Numbered from the stretch's first letter, positions 39,174-47,699 are shown. The stretch is 64,000 nucleotides of DNA from DATMAM01 sp035559995 (GCA_035559995.1 DATMAM010000033.1:62001-126000); one strand, 5' to 3'. Numbers and translations are program-made. The notes: a model not told the origin generated them from the letters alone.

Positions 39174-39575
39174 ATGAAGCGGGCTGTTTTCCTATTTTTT
39201 GCGATTTTGCTCTCCTGGGGCTCTCTAGCTTCGGCGTGGGCCGGTTGTTCGGAGCGTGCGAGCCACATGCACGGTTCAGGCGACGGTTACACTCGCCTTC
39301 GAGGCTTCACCGGCCCTTTTCCGAGTTCCGGGCATTCTTTGCTTTGGGTTCATTGTCCCGCCGCCAAATATCGGCTGGGACCGGCCATCGTCAGGGGCCC
39401 GTCGACGAAGCTATCGATCAGCCTGGTAGCCTCGCCTGATCAGGTTTTGGGGGCGTGGACCGCTTGCCATCGTGCCGGGAATTCACAGGCGTCGGTATCG
39501 GCAGAATGCGTCTTCGCGCGCGGCCTGTACCCGGGTCTTCCGCGCCATCTTTCGCTTTCCGTATTGCTCATCTGA
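39174..39575 (+). CDS. Small secreted protein, family member A (C-terminal LSVLLI)
   Basis: A 133-residue protein with a signal peptide (MKRAVFLFFAILLSWGSLAS). The mature part has few features: several Cys (GCSER, VHCP, TACH, AECV) and a terminal RHLSLSVLLI. Two other genes in this island encode proteins of similar size with a signal peptide and closely similar last residues. The position directly before a cytochrome c-CusF gene suggests a copper-related envelope role. No database family is recognised by eye. The ATG at 39174 begins the signal peptide; no strong ribosome site is present. Confidence 0.6.
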   Translation: MKRAVFLFFAILLSWGSLASAWAGCSERASHMHGSGDGYTRLRGFTGPFPSSGHSLLWVHCPAAKYRLGPAIVRGPSTKLSISLVASPDQVLGAWTACHRAGNSQASVSAECVFARGLYPGLPRHLSLSVLLI

Positions 39576-39667
39576 TCGATCTTCCGCCTTACATCGCTCG
39601 GTTGATCCGAGCGGGATCGCAGAAGCCTGACCTTTGTTGAGCTTGGAATGGAAAGGAGGACAGGAGC

Positions 39668-40318
39668 ATGCGGGAGGCAATCGTATCCGCTGGAGTCGGA
39701 ATGGTTTTCTTGTTGACCTGCACTGCGCGGCTCGCGGCCGCGGAATACGAGATGCATCATCCGAAGGGCTGGATATTCACGATGCCGAAAGGCGATCCGA
39801 CCAAGGGACGCGCGGTTTTCGAAAAGTTTAGCTGTTACTCGTGCCACGAGGTGCGGGGCGAGAAATTTCCCGCGCCCAGCGGAGAGGCGGTTGGCCCGGA
39901 GCTAAGCCAGATGGGCCCGTTGCATCCGCTGGAGTACTTTACCGAGTCCACGATCAATCCAAGCGCCGTCGGCGCGAAGAAGTATCGCGGCCCGGACGGA
40001 AAATCGAAAATGCCGAGTTTCAATGAAGACATGACCGTCCAGGAGCTGATTGACCTGTCGAGCTATCTTGCGTCGCTCAGGCCCAAGGGTGTGCCCAGGT
40101 CTGTCAGCGGAGTCGGTAAAGTGATTGCCTTTGTTCCCGAGAGCCAGCAGGTCGTTGTGGATCATGAAGAAATCAAAGGGTTCATGGACGCCATGACGAT
40201 GGGATACAGAGTAAGCTCCAATGGGCTCCTGAAAAGCGTTCAGCCCGGAGATAAGATCCGCTTTACCATCGACACCGAGAAGCGCGTGATCACAAAAATC
40301 GAGAAGCTCAAGAACTGA
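39668..40318 (+). CDS. Periplasmic cytochrome c fused to a CusF-like copper-binding domain, copy 1
   Basis: A 216-residue exported protein: signal peptide to about residue 25, then a monohaem cytochrome c domain with CYSCH at 56-60 and a likely axial Met in KSKMPSF. A CusF-like beta-barrel occupies about 118-216. Its copper site reads VDHEEIKGFMDAMTMGYRV: the His and the MTM methionine ligands of CusF are present, while the Trp that caps Cu(I) in E. coli CusF is not. It may bind periplasmic copper and pass electrons, for example to the nearby multicopper oxidase; that is inference. AGGAGG precedes the ATG. Copy 2 follows within 0.6 kb. Confidence 0.88.
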   Translation: MREAIVSAGVGMVFLLTCTARLAAAEYEMHHPKGWIFTMPKGDPTKGRAVFEKFSCYSCHEVRGEKFPAPSGEAVGPELSQMGPLHPLEYFTESTINPSAVGAKKYRGPDGKSKMPSFNEDMTVQELIDLSSYLASLRPKGVPRSVSGVGKVIAFVPESQQVVVDHEEIKGFMDAMTMGYRVSSNGLLKSVQPGDKIRFTIDTEKRVITKIEKLKN

Positions 40319-40408
40319 TTCGAGCTTGGACCGGACCGTGCTTGCGAGCTAATCTCGGCGTGAGTCTTGAAAATCCGTGGCGCCGACGTTAGAAGTCATT
40401 TCGTTCCC

Positions 40409-40813
40409 ATGAGACCGTTTGGGGTTATCGTTCTTGCTTTCTGCCTCTTGCATGCCGGAGTCGCGCACGCGTTGGCGACTTGCCTCAACGACAGCGAGCA
40501 TGCGGGTCATGCGGGCAAAGCCGAGGCGGAACGCCACTCGCATCAGGGGATGTCCGAAGAGCGAACTTCCGACCATCGTGATCATCCCTGTCATGACCTC
40601 AAATTTAAGCTCGGGCCGGGATCGGCAGGTTTTTTCGCATCGTATTTCTCCGCCGCGCTCCAGCTTCCCGTGCCGAACTCTCTCACCACAAGTGAAATTG
40701 GAGCAAAGTCGGGGACCGATCTTTGGCTGCGAAACGTTTTCTGGCAGTTTTCGGGACCTTCGCGCCTGATAGGCCTCTCACGCCACATTTTTCTCTCCGT
40801 CCTGCTGATCTAG
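40409..40813 (+). CDS. Small secreted His-rich protein, family member B (C-terminal LSVLLI)
   Basis: A 134-residue protein with a signal peptide (FGVIVLAFCLLHAGVAHALA). A His-rich middle (HAGHAGKAEAERHSHQGMSE and DHRDHPCHD) could bind copper or another metal. The protein ends SRHIFLSVLLI, almost the same as family member A. It lies between the two cytochrome c-CusF genes, so the unit secreted protein plus cytochrome-CusF is duplicated in tandem. The start codon is set by the signal peptide. Function unknown; a metal-binding role is suggested by composition and context only. Confidence 0.65.
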   Translation: MRPFGVIVLAFCLLHAGVAHALATCLNDSEHAGHAGKAEAERHSHQGMSEERTSDHRDHPCHDLKFKLGPGSAGFFASYFSAALQLPVPNSLTTSEIGAKSGTDLWLRNVFWQFSGPSRLIGLSRHIFLSVLLI

Positions 40814-40930
40814 CGCAAGCAGCGCGGCGCTGATCTCGCCGCGCTTTGCGCATCTTTATTTGCGTTTTTCAGATGGCTAGCGCGGCCGCGCGCTAGTACC
40901 GCACAGGCATCTCGTCAAGCGAGGTTGGTT

Positions 40931-41599
40931 ATGGATGCTCGAAGGTTCGGCGCGGTTTCTTTGTCCTTCTGGGGTATGGCTCTCTTCTTCGCGGCCACCG
41001 AGGCATTCTCACAACAGCCAGCGATAGAGACGCATCACCCGAAGGGCTGGCAGTTCACGATGCCAAAAGGCGATGCGACCAAAGGCCGTCAAGTGTTCGA
41101 AAAATACGCCTGCTACGTGTGCCACGAGGTGCGCGGCGAGAAATTTCCCGCCGCTGCGCCCGGCGGGGCGCTGGGACCCGAGCTCAGCCAAATGGGCCCG
41201 CTGCACCCGCTCGAGTACTTTACGGAGTCGGTCATCAACCCGAGCGCTCATGCGGCAAAGAAATACCGGGGACCGGACGGTAAATCGACGATGCCGGTTC
41301 ACAACGAGCGCATGACGGTTCAGGAACTGATCGATCTATCCACCTACCTCGCGTCGCTCACGCCCAAAGGGGTGGGCAAATCGATGACCGGTGACGGAAC
41401 CGTTATCGCCGTCGTTCCTGAAAGTCGAGAGATCGTGGTCGATCACGAAGAGATCAAAGATTTTATGGACGCGATGACGATGGGATACAAGGTGAGCTCG
41501 AACGCGCTGCTGAAGGCCGTTCGACCGGGAGATAAAATTCGCTTCACGATCGACACCGAAAAGCGCGTGATCACGAAAATCGAGAAGCTCAAGAACTGA
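40931..41599 (+). CDS. Periplasmic cytochrome c fused to a CusF-like copper-binding domain, copy 2
   Basis: A 222-residue paralog of the protein at 39668-40318, with the same order: signal peptide, cytochrome c with CYVCH, and a CusF-like domain with VDHEEIKDFMDAMTMGYKV. The two are nearly identical in the C-terminal 50 residues (both end RVITKIEKLKN) and differ more in the signal peptide and around the haem, consistent with a tandem duplication under selection on the copper domain. ATG 40931 is chosen, since GAGG lies 6 bases upstream; a TTG two codons earlier is less likely. It runs with the CusF lipoprotein gene 16 bases downstream. Confidence 0.88.
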   Translation: MDARRFGAVSLSFWGMALFFAATEAFSQQPAIETHHPKGWQFTMPKGDATKGRQVFEKYACYVCHEVRGEKFPAAAPGGALGPELSQMGPLHPLEYFTESVINPSAHAAKKYRGPDGKSTMPVHNERMTVQELIDLSTYLASLTPKGVGKSMTGDGTVIAVVPESREIVVDHEEIKDFMDAMTMGYKVSSNALLKAVRPGDKIRFTIDTEKRVITKIEKLKN

Positions 41600-41615
41600 T
41601 CGAAAGGAAAGCGAG

Positions 41616-42074
41616 ATGAAATTCAATGACGACTTTTTCGCCGTTACTCTGTTGGTTCTGGCGGGGTGCGCTGCTTATGAGCCGCCGCCCTTGACGGCCA
41701 GCCATCCGGCACACCCGGATGCGGCGGTTTCGCCGGCGCGCTTTGTCTCCAAGACCCTCGCCTACACAAAGGCCGACAGAGCGCCGGCGGAACCGGTTGC
41801 GGCGGCGCAAGCGGAAACGCATGGGCAGCAGCATGGGGCTCCTCTGTTGGCCGGCCCGACCGTGGTGGGCGAGGGCAAGGTCATCGCAACCGTTCCCAAC
41901 GCGAGCCAGATTGTCGTCGAGCACGGGGAGATCAAAGGCTTTATGGAAGCGATGACGATGGGATATCGCGTCGATCCGCCGTCGCTCTTGGAAGGGCTGA
42001 AGTTCGGCGACCAGGTGCGCTTTACGATCGATGTCCCGAAAAAGGCCATCGTAAAAATCGAGAAGTTAAACTAG
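41616..42074 (+). CDS. CusF-domain lipoprotein
   Basis: A 152-residue exported lipoprotein. The lipobox VLAGC at residues 14-18 predicts lipid attachment at Cys18. A Pro/Ala-rich linker with some His leads to a CusF-like domain from about residue 85, containing VEHGEIKGFMEAMTMGYRV. The copper-ligand pattern matches the two cytochrome fusions, so one domain family is used three times in a row. It starts 16 bases after copy 2, with AAAGGAAAG before the ATG, and precedes the outer-membrane channel gene by 30 bases. It is probably a membrane-tethered copper chaperone. Confidence 0.87.
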   Translation: MKFNDDFFAVTLLVLAGCAAYEPPPLTASHPAHPDAAVSPARFVSKTLAYTKADRAPAEPVAAAQAETHGQQHGAPLLAGPTVVGEGKVIATVPNASQIVVEHGEIKGFMEAMTMGYRVDPPSLLEGLKFGDQVRFTIDVPKKAIVKIEKLN

Positions 42075-42104
42075 CGCGACGGGCGGAAGGAGGGCGGGCG
42101 ACGA

Positions 42105-43526
42105 ATGTTGTGGAGACGAAGCATTGGATGGTTGACCTCTGTGCTGGTCTTTATGAGCGGGTGCGCCTCGGTGGCGCTCGATTCGGGATTTGAGCAAGTA
42201 AGGGCGACGGTCGAAGAGCGCGCCGCCGTAAAGATTTTCTGGAACAATGGAACCGCGCTCGACAGAGAGGCCGCGGCCAAAATCGCGAGTTTGCTCAAAA
42301 CCAAGTTGACGGCCGAGGAGGCGATTCAGATCGCGCTGCTCAACAATCGCGAGCTCCAGGCGGCTTACTCGGAGCTGGGCGTCGCCCAGGCCGATCTGGT
42401 GCAGGCGGGGCTTCTCAATAATCCGATCTTCGACGCGGCGATCAAGTTTCCAACGTCGGGGCCGCGCAAGCCCGATCTGGAGCTGAGCGCGGCGATGAAC
42501 TTTCTCGACGTCTTCTACCTGCCTCTGCGCAAGCGAGTGGCGGCCGCGCGCTTTGAGGAAGCCAAAACCAGGATCACCGGTCAAGTGCTCGATTTCGCCG
42601 CGCGCGTCCGAAGAGCCTTTTACCTGCATCAGGCGAATGAACAGATGCTGGAGTTGCGCCAGACGATCGTTGAATCTCTCGGCGCTTCCTTTGAGGTCGC
42701 GCGGCGGCTTCATGAGGCGGGAAACATCACCGATCTCGAGCTGGCCAGGCAGCGGGCTGAGCTAGAGGCGGGCAAGCTCGCGCTTCGCAGCGCCGAGGTT
42801 TCGGTTCGTGAGAGCCGAGAGGAACTGAACACGCTGATGGGTCTGTGGGGCAAAGAAACAGAGTGGGAAAGCGATAGGCGCCTCCCTGAAATTCCGGAGG
42901 AGCCGATGTCCACCCGAGACCTCGAGCGGCTCGCGGTGGGCCGAAGCCTGGATCTTTTGAGCGCCCGGCAGCGTGTGAGCGCCGCCGGCGAAGCGCTCGG
43001 GCTCAGCCGCCGGAGCGCGCTCGTGCCGGAGATGCATGCCGGGCCGCTGGGGGAGCGCGAAGAAGGTGCCTGGGAGGCGGGGCTTACGCTGGAGTTCCCT
43101 ATCCCCATATTCGATCAAGGCCAGGCTCGAGTGAGCCGCGCCGCGGCCGAGCTGCGCCGCGCGCAACAGGAATACTATGCGCTGGCGGTCCGGGTTCGCT
43201 CGGCGGCGCGCGCTGCCAGGGATCGCCTGGAAGGAGCCCGCGACCGAGCGCTCTACTATCGGGATATCTTGCTGCCGCTCCAGGAACGGATCGTCAACGA
43301 GTCGCAGCTTCGGTACAACGCGATGCAAATCGGTCCGATTGAGTTGCTGCGCGCGCGCGACCAACAGATCGAGACCGCCGCTCAATATGTCGCAGCGCTG
43401 CGCGACTACTGGCTGGCGCGAGGGGACATCGCGCAAATTTTGAGCGGCCGGCTTCCCGCGGTCAATGGGCGACCGGCAGGCGCCGCAGCCCCTCCGGTCG
43501 GAATGAACGACGGCGGCGGGCATTAA
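42105..43526 (+). CDS. TolC/CusC-family outer-membrane efflux lipoprotein
   Basis: A 473-residue outer-membrane channel of the type that joins RND pumps. A lipobox (FMSGC, Cys20) suggests lipidation as in CusC. Two long alpha-helical OEP repeats are visible, the first with LTAEEAIQIALLNNRELQAA near residue 68. In CusCBA the partners are a periplasmic adaptor and an inner-membrane pump. Neither follows here; the next gene is a multicopper oxidase, and only a fragment of a CusA-like pump remains 4 kb on. The protein may pair with a pump encoded elsewhere. AAGGAGG precedes the ATG. Confidence 0.9.
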   Translation: MLWRRSIGWLTSVLVFMSGCASVALDSGFEQVRATVEERAAVKIFWNNGTALDREAAAKIASLLKTKLTAEEAIQIALLNNRELQAAYSELGVAQADLVQAGLLNNPIFDAAIKFPTSGPRKPDLELSAAMNFLDVFYLPLRKRVAAARFEEAKTRITGQVLDFAARVRRAFYLHQANEQMLELRQTIVESLGASFEVARRLHEAGNITDLELARQRAELEAGKLALRSAEVSVRESREELNTLMGLWGKETEWESDRRLPEIPEEPMSTRDLERLAVGRSLDLLSARQRVSAAGEALGLSRRSALVPEMHAGPLGEREEGAWEAGLTLEFPIPIFDQGQARVSRAAAELRRAQQEYYALAVRVRSAARAARDRLEGARDRALYYRDILLPLQERIVNESQLRYNAMQIGPIELLRARDQQIETAAQYVAALRDYWLARGDIAQILSGRLPAVNGRPAGAAAPPVGMNDGGGH

Positions 43527-43544
43527 AGCGAAGGAGTCGTAGCG

Positions 43545-44954
43545 ATGGGTAAAAAGATCACGCGAAGACAAATGCTGGGTCTTGGTGCGGCAACGATCGC
43601 CGGGGGCACGGCCTTGCTCGACGGGCGGGCGGCTGCGCGGAGCCACGGCGGCGCGACGGAGTATCAACCGACGAAAGGCGAGGATTACAAAAAGGCCGGC
43701 CGTCCATACTGGGAAAAGAGCTACAGCGGCGGGCCGATCGATGTGAAGCCATTGCCGGCGGTTCTCCCCGGCAAAGGCTACAACCCCGTTGTGGTCCCCG
43801 ACGGCGGGGCGCTGCCTTTCAAGATCGTCGATGGAGTCAAGGTCTTCCACTTGATTGCGGAAGAGGTGGAGCACGCTTTCGACTCGGGCTTGCGCGCCAA
43901 ATGCTGGGGGTACAACGGCCGCGTCAATAGCACGGTCATCGAGGCCGTTGAGGGGGAGCGGGTACGAATCTATGTCACGAATCGTCTGCCCGTTTCCACC
44001 TCGGTCCACTGGCACGGGATTTACCTCCCCAACGGCATGGACGGCGTGGGTGGGCTTACCCAGCCCTACATCAGGCCCGGGGAGACCGTCAAGTACGAGT
44101 GGACGCTGCGCCAACACGGAACTTTCATGTTTCATTCCCATCACGATGAGATGACGCAGATGGGCATGGGCTTGATCGGCATGTTCGTCATTCATCCGAG
44201 AAACCCGCGGCCGGAATATCGCGTCGACCGCGATTTCTCGCTGATGATCAGCCAGTGGGTGATCGAGGCAGGCACGAGCCGTCCGAACACCGTCAAAGAC
44301 AGCGGCTTCAATGTTCTCACGATCAACGGGAAGGTTTTTCCTTCGACTTCTCCCCTGGTCTGCAAGACCGGCGACAGGGTTCGAATCCGGCTCGGGAATT
44401 TGGGCGCGATGGAGCACCATCCGATGCACATCCACGGCTATCATTTCCGCGTCACCGCGACCGACGGCGAAGACATTCCGCTCTCGGCCCAATGGCCGGA
44501 GACGACGGTCTTGGTCGCGGTCGGCCAGACGCGCGCGATTGAATTTATTGCCGACGCTCCCGGCGACTGGGCTTTCCACTGTCACATGACGCATCACGTG
44601 ATGAACCAGATGGGCCACGATTTTCCCAATATGGTCGGCATCGATGCCAAGGGCCTCGATGAGAAGCTGCGGCCGCTGCTGCCCGCCTATATGACGATGG
44701 GCCACACCGGTATGGACATGGGGAAGATGGCGGAAGTGGCGCCCTATCCGCGAAATTCCATCTCGATGAAAGGCGCTACCGGGCCGTTCGGCGACTATAT
44801 TTCGATGGGCGGGCTCTTTACGATCCTCAAGGTCAGAGACAATTTGCGAAGCTACGACGAGGATCCGGGATGGTATAAACACCCTCCAGGAACTGTCGCA
44901 CTGAAAGCGAGCGACGAGGAGCTGCGTCGAGATGGGATCGATGTCAAGCCGTGA
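43545..44954 (+). CDS. Tat-exported multicopper oxidase
   Basis: A 469-residue enzyme that oxidises Cu(I) or organic donors and reduces oxygen to water. The N-terminus KKITRRQMLGLGAA is a twin-arginine signal, meaning folded export. All four copper-binding segments are present: HWHG (near 155), HSHHDE (near 198), HPMHIHGYHF (near 292) and HCHMTHHVMNQM (near 345). The last gives the type 1 Cys and an axial Met. Extra Met-rich stretches (YMTMGHTGMDMGKM near 385) resemble those of cuprous oxidases such as CueO. It lies 18 bases after the outer-membrane channel, inside the copper island. Confidence 0.95.
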   Translation: MGKKITRRQMLGLGAATIAGGTALLDGRAAARSHGGATEYQPTKGEDYKKAGRPYWEKSYSGGPIDVKPLPAVLPGKGYNPVVVPDGGALPFKIVDGVKVFHLIAEEVEHAFDSGLRAKCWGYNGRVNSTVIEAVEGERVRIYVTNRLPVSTSVHWHGIYLPNGMDGVGGLTQPYIRPGETVKYEWTLRQHGTFMFHSHHDEMTQMGMGLIGMFVIHPRNPRPEYRVDRDFSLMISQWVIEAGTSRPNTVKDSGFNVLTINGKVFPSTSPLVCKTGDRVRIRLGNLGAMEHHPMHIHGYHFRVTATDGEDIPLSAQWPETTVLVAVGQTRAIEFIADAPGDWAFHCHMTHHVMNQMGHDFPNMVGIDAKGLDEKLRPLLPAYMTMGHTGMDMGKMAEVAPYPRNSISMKGATGPFGDYISMGGLFTILKVRDNLRSYDEDPGWYKHPPGTVALKASDEELRRDGIDVKP

Positions 44955-45177
44955 GCCAAAGGGGTAACCGTGGGGGCGGCAGATCCCGGCGCGATGCATC
45001 ATGGCAAGATGCACAAATAAAAGTACCCGACCATTCTTGGCCGTACGCTATCCCTGCCAGCCTTTGCGAGGCTCGCGGCTTCTCAGGTCTGAGAAAATCA
45101 ACGGTGTGGTTTCGCAAAAACGCCAGCGGCCAAACGAAAACATGAGGACAACATGCCGGAAACACGTGGCACGCTTC

Positions 45178-45627
45178 ATGCTCAGTAAAGTAGGAAATCT
45201 TCCGTCCCCGATGCTGCGAATGCTTTTCCGGCGATTAAGCAGACTACTCGCCATCGTCCTCTCGACAGGATTTCTCTACTACGGCGCGGCAGGGGCACTA
45301 TTGAAATGCCTGCATGAAGACGCGCCCTCAGGCGCGAGTTTTTATCGCCAGAATAGCGAGGGTCCCTGCAACTTCTTAAAGTCGGGTCATGGCCGCACAA
45401 GCATCGAGTGTAAGACCGGGTATCTTACGGAGTCCCTCGGTTTATCCGCAGCGCAAGTCAGGCTTGCCCAGAGAGGAGAGAATGTCTTCCACCTGGATGC
45501 TCCCGGGCACGTTCTACTTGCCGCGCCGCGGCAGAGCGATCGTTTTCTTCGCCTGCTCTTTGAGCGCCCCGGCACGCTGCTTGGTCCGATTCGTTCTTAC
45601 CTTCCCCTGTTTGTTCTGCGGATCTAG
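45178..45627 (+). CDS. Small secreted protein, family member C (C-terminal PLFVLRI)
   Basis: A 149-residue protein. An N-terminal hydrophobic segment (LAIVLSTGFLYYGAAGALL) acts as signal peptide or anchor, followed by LKCLHED. Residues near the end read GPIRSYLPLFVLRI, a variant of the LSVLLI ending of members A and B. Cys pairs (KCLHED, GPCNF, ECKTG) recur. ATG 45178 and 45211 are both possible starts; there is no good ribosome site. It follows the multicopper oxidase by 223 bases that hold no other supported gene. Membership in the family rests on size, export signal, Cys after the signal and ending, so it is tentative. Confidence 0.5.
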   Translation: MLSKVGNLPSPMLRMLFRRLSRLLAIVLSTGFLYYGAAGALLKCLHEDAPSGASFYRQNSEGPCNFLKSGHGRTSIECKTGYLTESLGLSAAQVRLAQRGENVFHLDAPGHVLLAAPRQSDRFLRLLFERPGTLLGPIRSYLPLFVLRI

Positions 45628-45733
45628 CCTCGAAGCCCCTGGCGTTCTGTCTATCTTACTTCCGGGCCGTGAGTGGGCGAGAAGCTGCGGCCCGATCGCG
45701 GAGGGAAGTCGTGGTAATCAAAGGAGGAGCTTC

Positions 45734-46144
45734 ATGGAGCTGGGTAAAAAATTTCCGGTAGGCGCGCTCCTGATCGGCTTGGCGCTCGGTCCTGAACGGA
45801 TTCTTTCAGCGGCGACCGTTACGGCGCAGTCGGCCTCAGCGGGTGGCGTTACGGCAAAGGTTGCCTACCTGAATCCGCAAAGCCGCGATGAGCCGCGCTT
45901 TCAGGTAGTGCTCGATACGCATTCGGTGGACTTAGACGGTTACGATCTCAAAACATTGACTCTGCTTCGCGACGACAAGGGAAAAGACTATTTCCCTTCG
46001 CGAGCGGAAAACAAAGGAGGCGGACATCACAGGGAGATTACTCTGATTTTTCCTAAGGTCGCCCCCGAGGCTAGGCGCCTTGAGCTCGTGATCAAGGATA
46101 TCGCGGGCGTCAAGGAGAGAATCTTCGGGTGGAACTTGGAATGA
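45734..46144 (+). CDS. Secreted protein of unknown function in the copper island
   Basis: A 136-residue protein with an N-terminal signal (FPVGALLIGLALGPERILSA). The mature region is predicted to be mostly beta strands: GGVTAKVAYLNPQSRDEPRF, then VVLDTHSVDLDGYDLKTLTL, and a terminal LELVIKDIAGVKERIFGWNL. It has no Cys and only a GGGHH cluster that might bind metal. AAAGGAGGAG lies 5-6 bases before the ATG, giving a secure start. Probably a periplasmic domain protein co-expressed with the following small membrane and Met-rich genes. No family recognised. Confidence 0.75.
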   Translation: MELGKKFPVGALLIGLALGPERILSAATVTAQSASAGGVTAKVAYLNPQSRDEPRFQVVLDTHSVDLDGYDLKTLTLLRDDKGKDYFPSRAENKGGGHHREITLIFPKVAPEARRLELVIKDIAGVKERIFGWNLE

Positions 46145-46165
46145 CTCGTGAGAGGGAAAAAAATC

Positions 46166-46423
46166 ATGTTGTCGACTACGAAGTACTCGGCGCTGTGCAG
46201 CCTGGGCACAGAGGTATTGTATGGGCTGTGTCTGAGCTACGGCTTTTTGCTTTCAAGTAGAGCAAAGGAGTTGCATCATAGTCTTTTCGAATTGCTCCCG
46301 GGTTTTGTCTGGGAAGATCCCGTGAGGATGATTTGGGGCGGAATGATTTTGGGCATATTCGCGGCGATCGGGGGTTGGTACATCGCGTGGATGCACAACA
46401 CGAGTCTCGTTGGCCGAAAGTAA
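46166..46423 (+). CDS. Small two-helix membrane protein
   Basis: An 85-residue protein with two predicted membrane helices, around LCSLGTEVLYGLCLSYGFLL and MIWGGMILGIFAAIGGWYIA. A short loop between them contains ELHHSLFELLPGFVWEDP. It resembles short DUF5676-like membrane proteins found beside metal-efflux genes. ATG 46166 is chosen because GAGGGA lies 9 bases upstream; a GTG at 46148 is the alternative. It begins 21 bases after the preceding secreted protein gene. Function unknown. Confidence 0.7.
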   Translation: MLSTTKYSALCSLGTEVLYGLCLSYGFLLSSRAKELHHSLFELLPGFVWEDPVRMIWGGMILGIFAAIGGWYIAWMHNTSLVGRK

Positions 46424-46473
46424 AACGCCGAAAAGTTGAGCTGAGAACGACTAAATAAAAAAGGAGGGTCGCT

Positions 46474-46896
46474 ATGAGGCAGTTTCTTACGGTGTTGATG
46501 GTATCGGGGGCTTTAGGGGCGTTTCCTCTCATGGCCCAGGAGAAAAAAGATATGCCCATGAAAGAGGGGATGCCGATGAAGGAAGGCATGCCCATGAAGG
46601 GCGGCGGCATGATGATGGAAAAGATGAAACAGATGCAGGGCAAGATGGGCGAGATGCGCAAGGGCATGGGAGGCATGATGAGGGGCCAAGGCATGATGAA
46701 GAGCGAGGAGATGCAAGGGATGGGAAAATCGATGGGCGAGATGTCGGGCATGATGGGCGATATGAGCCAAATGATGGGAAGCGGAAAGATGACGCCGGAG
46801 GAGATGGAGCAGATGTCAAAGATGATGGGCGAGATGTCCGGCATGATGAAGCAGATGTCGGATCGAATGAAGCGGGGAATGAAAAAGACACAGTGA
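46474..46896 (+). CDS. Exported methionine-rich protein, putative copper binder
   Basis: A 140-residue protein with a signal peptide (FLTVLMVSGALGAFPLMA). About 41 of 140 residues are Met, arranged as MPMKEG repeats and MM pairs (GGGMMMEKM, GGMMRGQGMM). No His and no Cys occur. Such Met clusters bind Cu(I) in periplasmic copper proteins; the role here is inferred from composition and neighbours. The pattern also favours long amphipathic helices. AAGGAGG precedes the ATG. The next gene follows after one base, so they are translated together. Confidence 0.8.
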   Translation: MRQFLTVLMVSGALGAFPLMAQEKKDMPMKEGMPMKEGMPMKGGGMMMEKMKQMQGKMGEMRKGMGGMMRGQGMMKSEEMQGMGKSMGEMSGMMGDMSQMMGSGKMTPEEMEQMSKMMGEMSGMMKQMSDRMKRGMKKTQ

Positions 46897-46897
46897 G

Positions 46898-47197
46898 ATG
46901 CCTATGGCGGTACGGGCATTTCAGTGGCTGTCGTTTGTTGAACTCCCGGCGCAGGGCCGCGTTTACGAATGGTCGTGGGAGCACCCCATGTGGTGGGGTT
47001 GGGGGCTCGGCATGTTTTTTATGATGCTTTTGTTTTGGGGGCTCGTCATCGTCGGGCTCGTGTTGGGCATCCGCTGGCTGATCAGCCAAGGGAAGGAGTC
47101 GCGGTCGGATTCCGCTCTGGAAATTCTGCGCCGACGATACGCGCGCGGGGAGATCGATAAGGAGGAATTCGAGACGAAAAAGAGAGATCTTTCATAA
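46898..47197 (+). CDS. Single-helix membrane protein with C-terminal SHOCT domain
   Basis: A 99-residue protein with one membrane helix (GMFFMMLLFWGLVIVGLVLG) and, at the end, a SHOCT motif: SALEILRRRYARGEIDKEEF. SHOCT domains are short oligomerisation modules often found in small membrane proteins of metal and stress loci. A Trp-rich segment (WEHPMWWGWG) precedes the helix. It begins one base after the Met-rich gene, so translation is coupled. Exact role unknown. Confidence 0.85.
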   Translation: MPMAVRAFQWLSFVELPAQGRVYEWSWEHPMWWGWGLGMFFMMLLFWGLVIVGLVLGIRWLISQGKESRSDSALEILRRRYARGEIDKEEFETKKRDLS

Positions 47198-47230
47198 ACC
47201 AGGCCAAGTAACAAAAAGAGGAGGAAAGAA

Positions 47231-47665
47231 ATGAAAAGGCTGATTGCAGCTGCGGCACTGCTTTGGGCGTTGGGATTTGCAGCTTACGCGACGTTTGGCG
47301 AAGCCGGACAAGCGATGGGCCAGGGGCCGGCGGGCCACGAAATGATGGAACAGGCGGGTCCCGGGATGGGCATGATGGGAGGCCATGGGCACGGAATGGG
47401 TATGATGGGTGGCGGGATGATGGGCCCCGGCATGGGAATGATGCGCTTCATGATGGGATCACCCGAAATTATGGGATCGATGATGTCGATGCATGGCGAG
47501 ATGATGAGCCTGATGGGTCAGATGATGCAGAAGTACGGCGACGCGAGTCAGATCAAGCCCGAGGACCAGCAGAAGATGCGGAGCGAAATGATGGATCGGA
47601 TGGGAGAGATTCTCACGAAGCATGGGAATGCTTTGAGACAAAGAGCCAAGGCTCTGGGCAAATAA
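47231..47665 (+). CDS. Exported Met/Gly/His-rich protein, putative copper binder
   Basis: A 144-residue protein with a signal peptide (LIAAAALLWALGFAAYA). Residues 29-75 are made of Gly, Met and His (GMGMMGGHGHGMGMMGGGMM), and 30 Met occur overall. The C-terminal third is a charged helix ending LRQRAKALGK. It differs from the Met-rich protein at 46474 by having Gly and His in the cluster, so the two may bind different copper states or amounts. AGAGGAGGAAAG precedes the ATG. It is the last intact gene of the copper island. Confidence 0.8.
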   Translation: MKRLIAAAALLWALGFAAYATFGEAGQAMGQGPAGHEMMEQAGPGMGMMGGHGHGMGMMGGGMMGPGMGMMRFMMGSPEIMGSMMSMHGEMMSLMGQMMQKYGDASQIKPEDQQKMRSEMMDRMGEILTKHGNALRQRAKALGK

Positions 47666-47699
47666 GCCACGATGTTTTGAGCGAAATCTCGCGGTCAAC

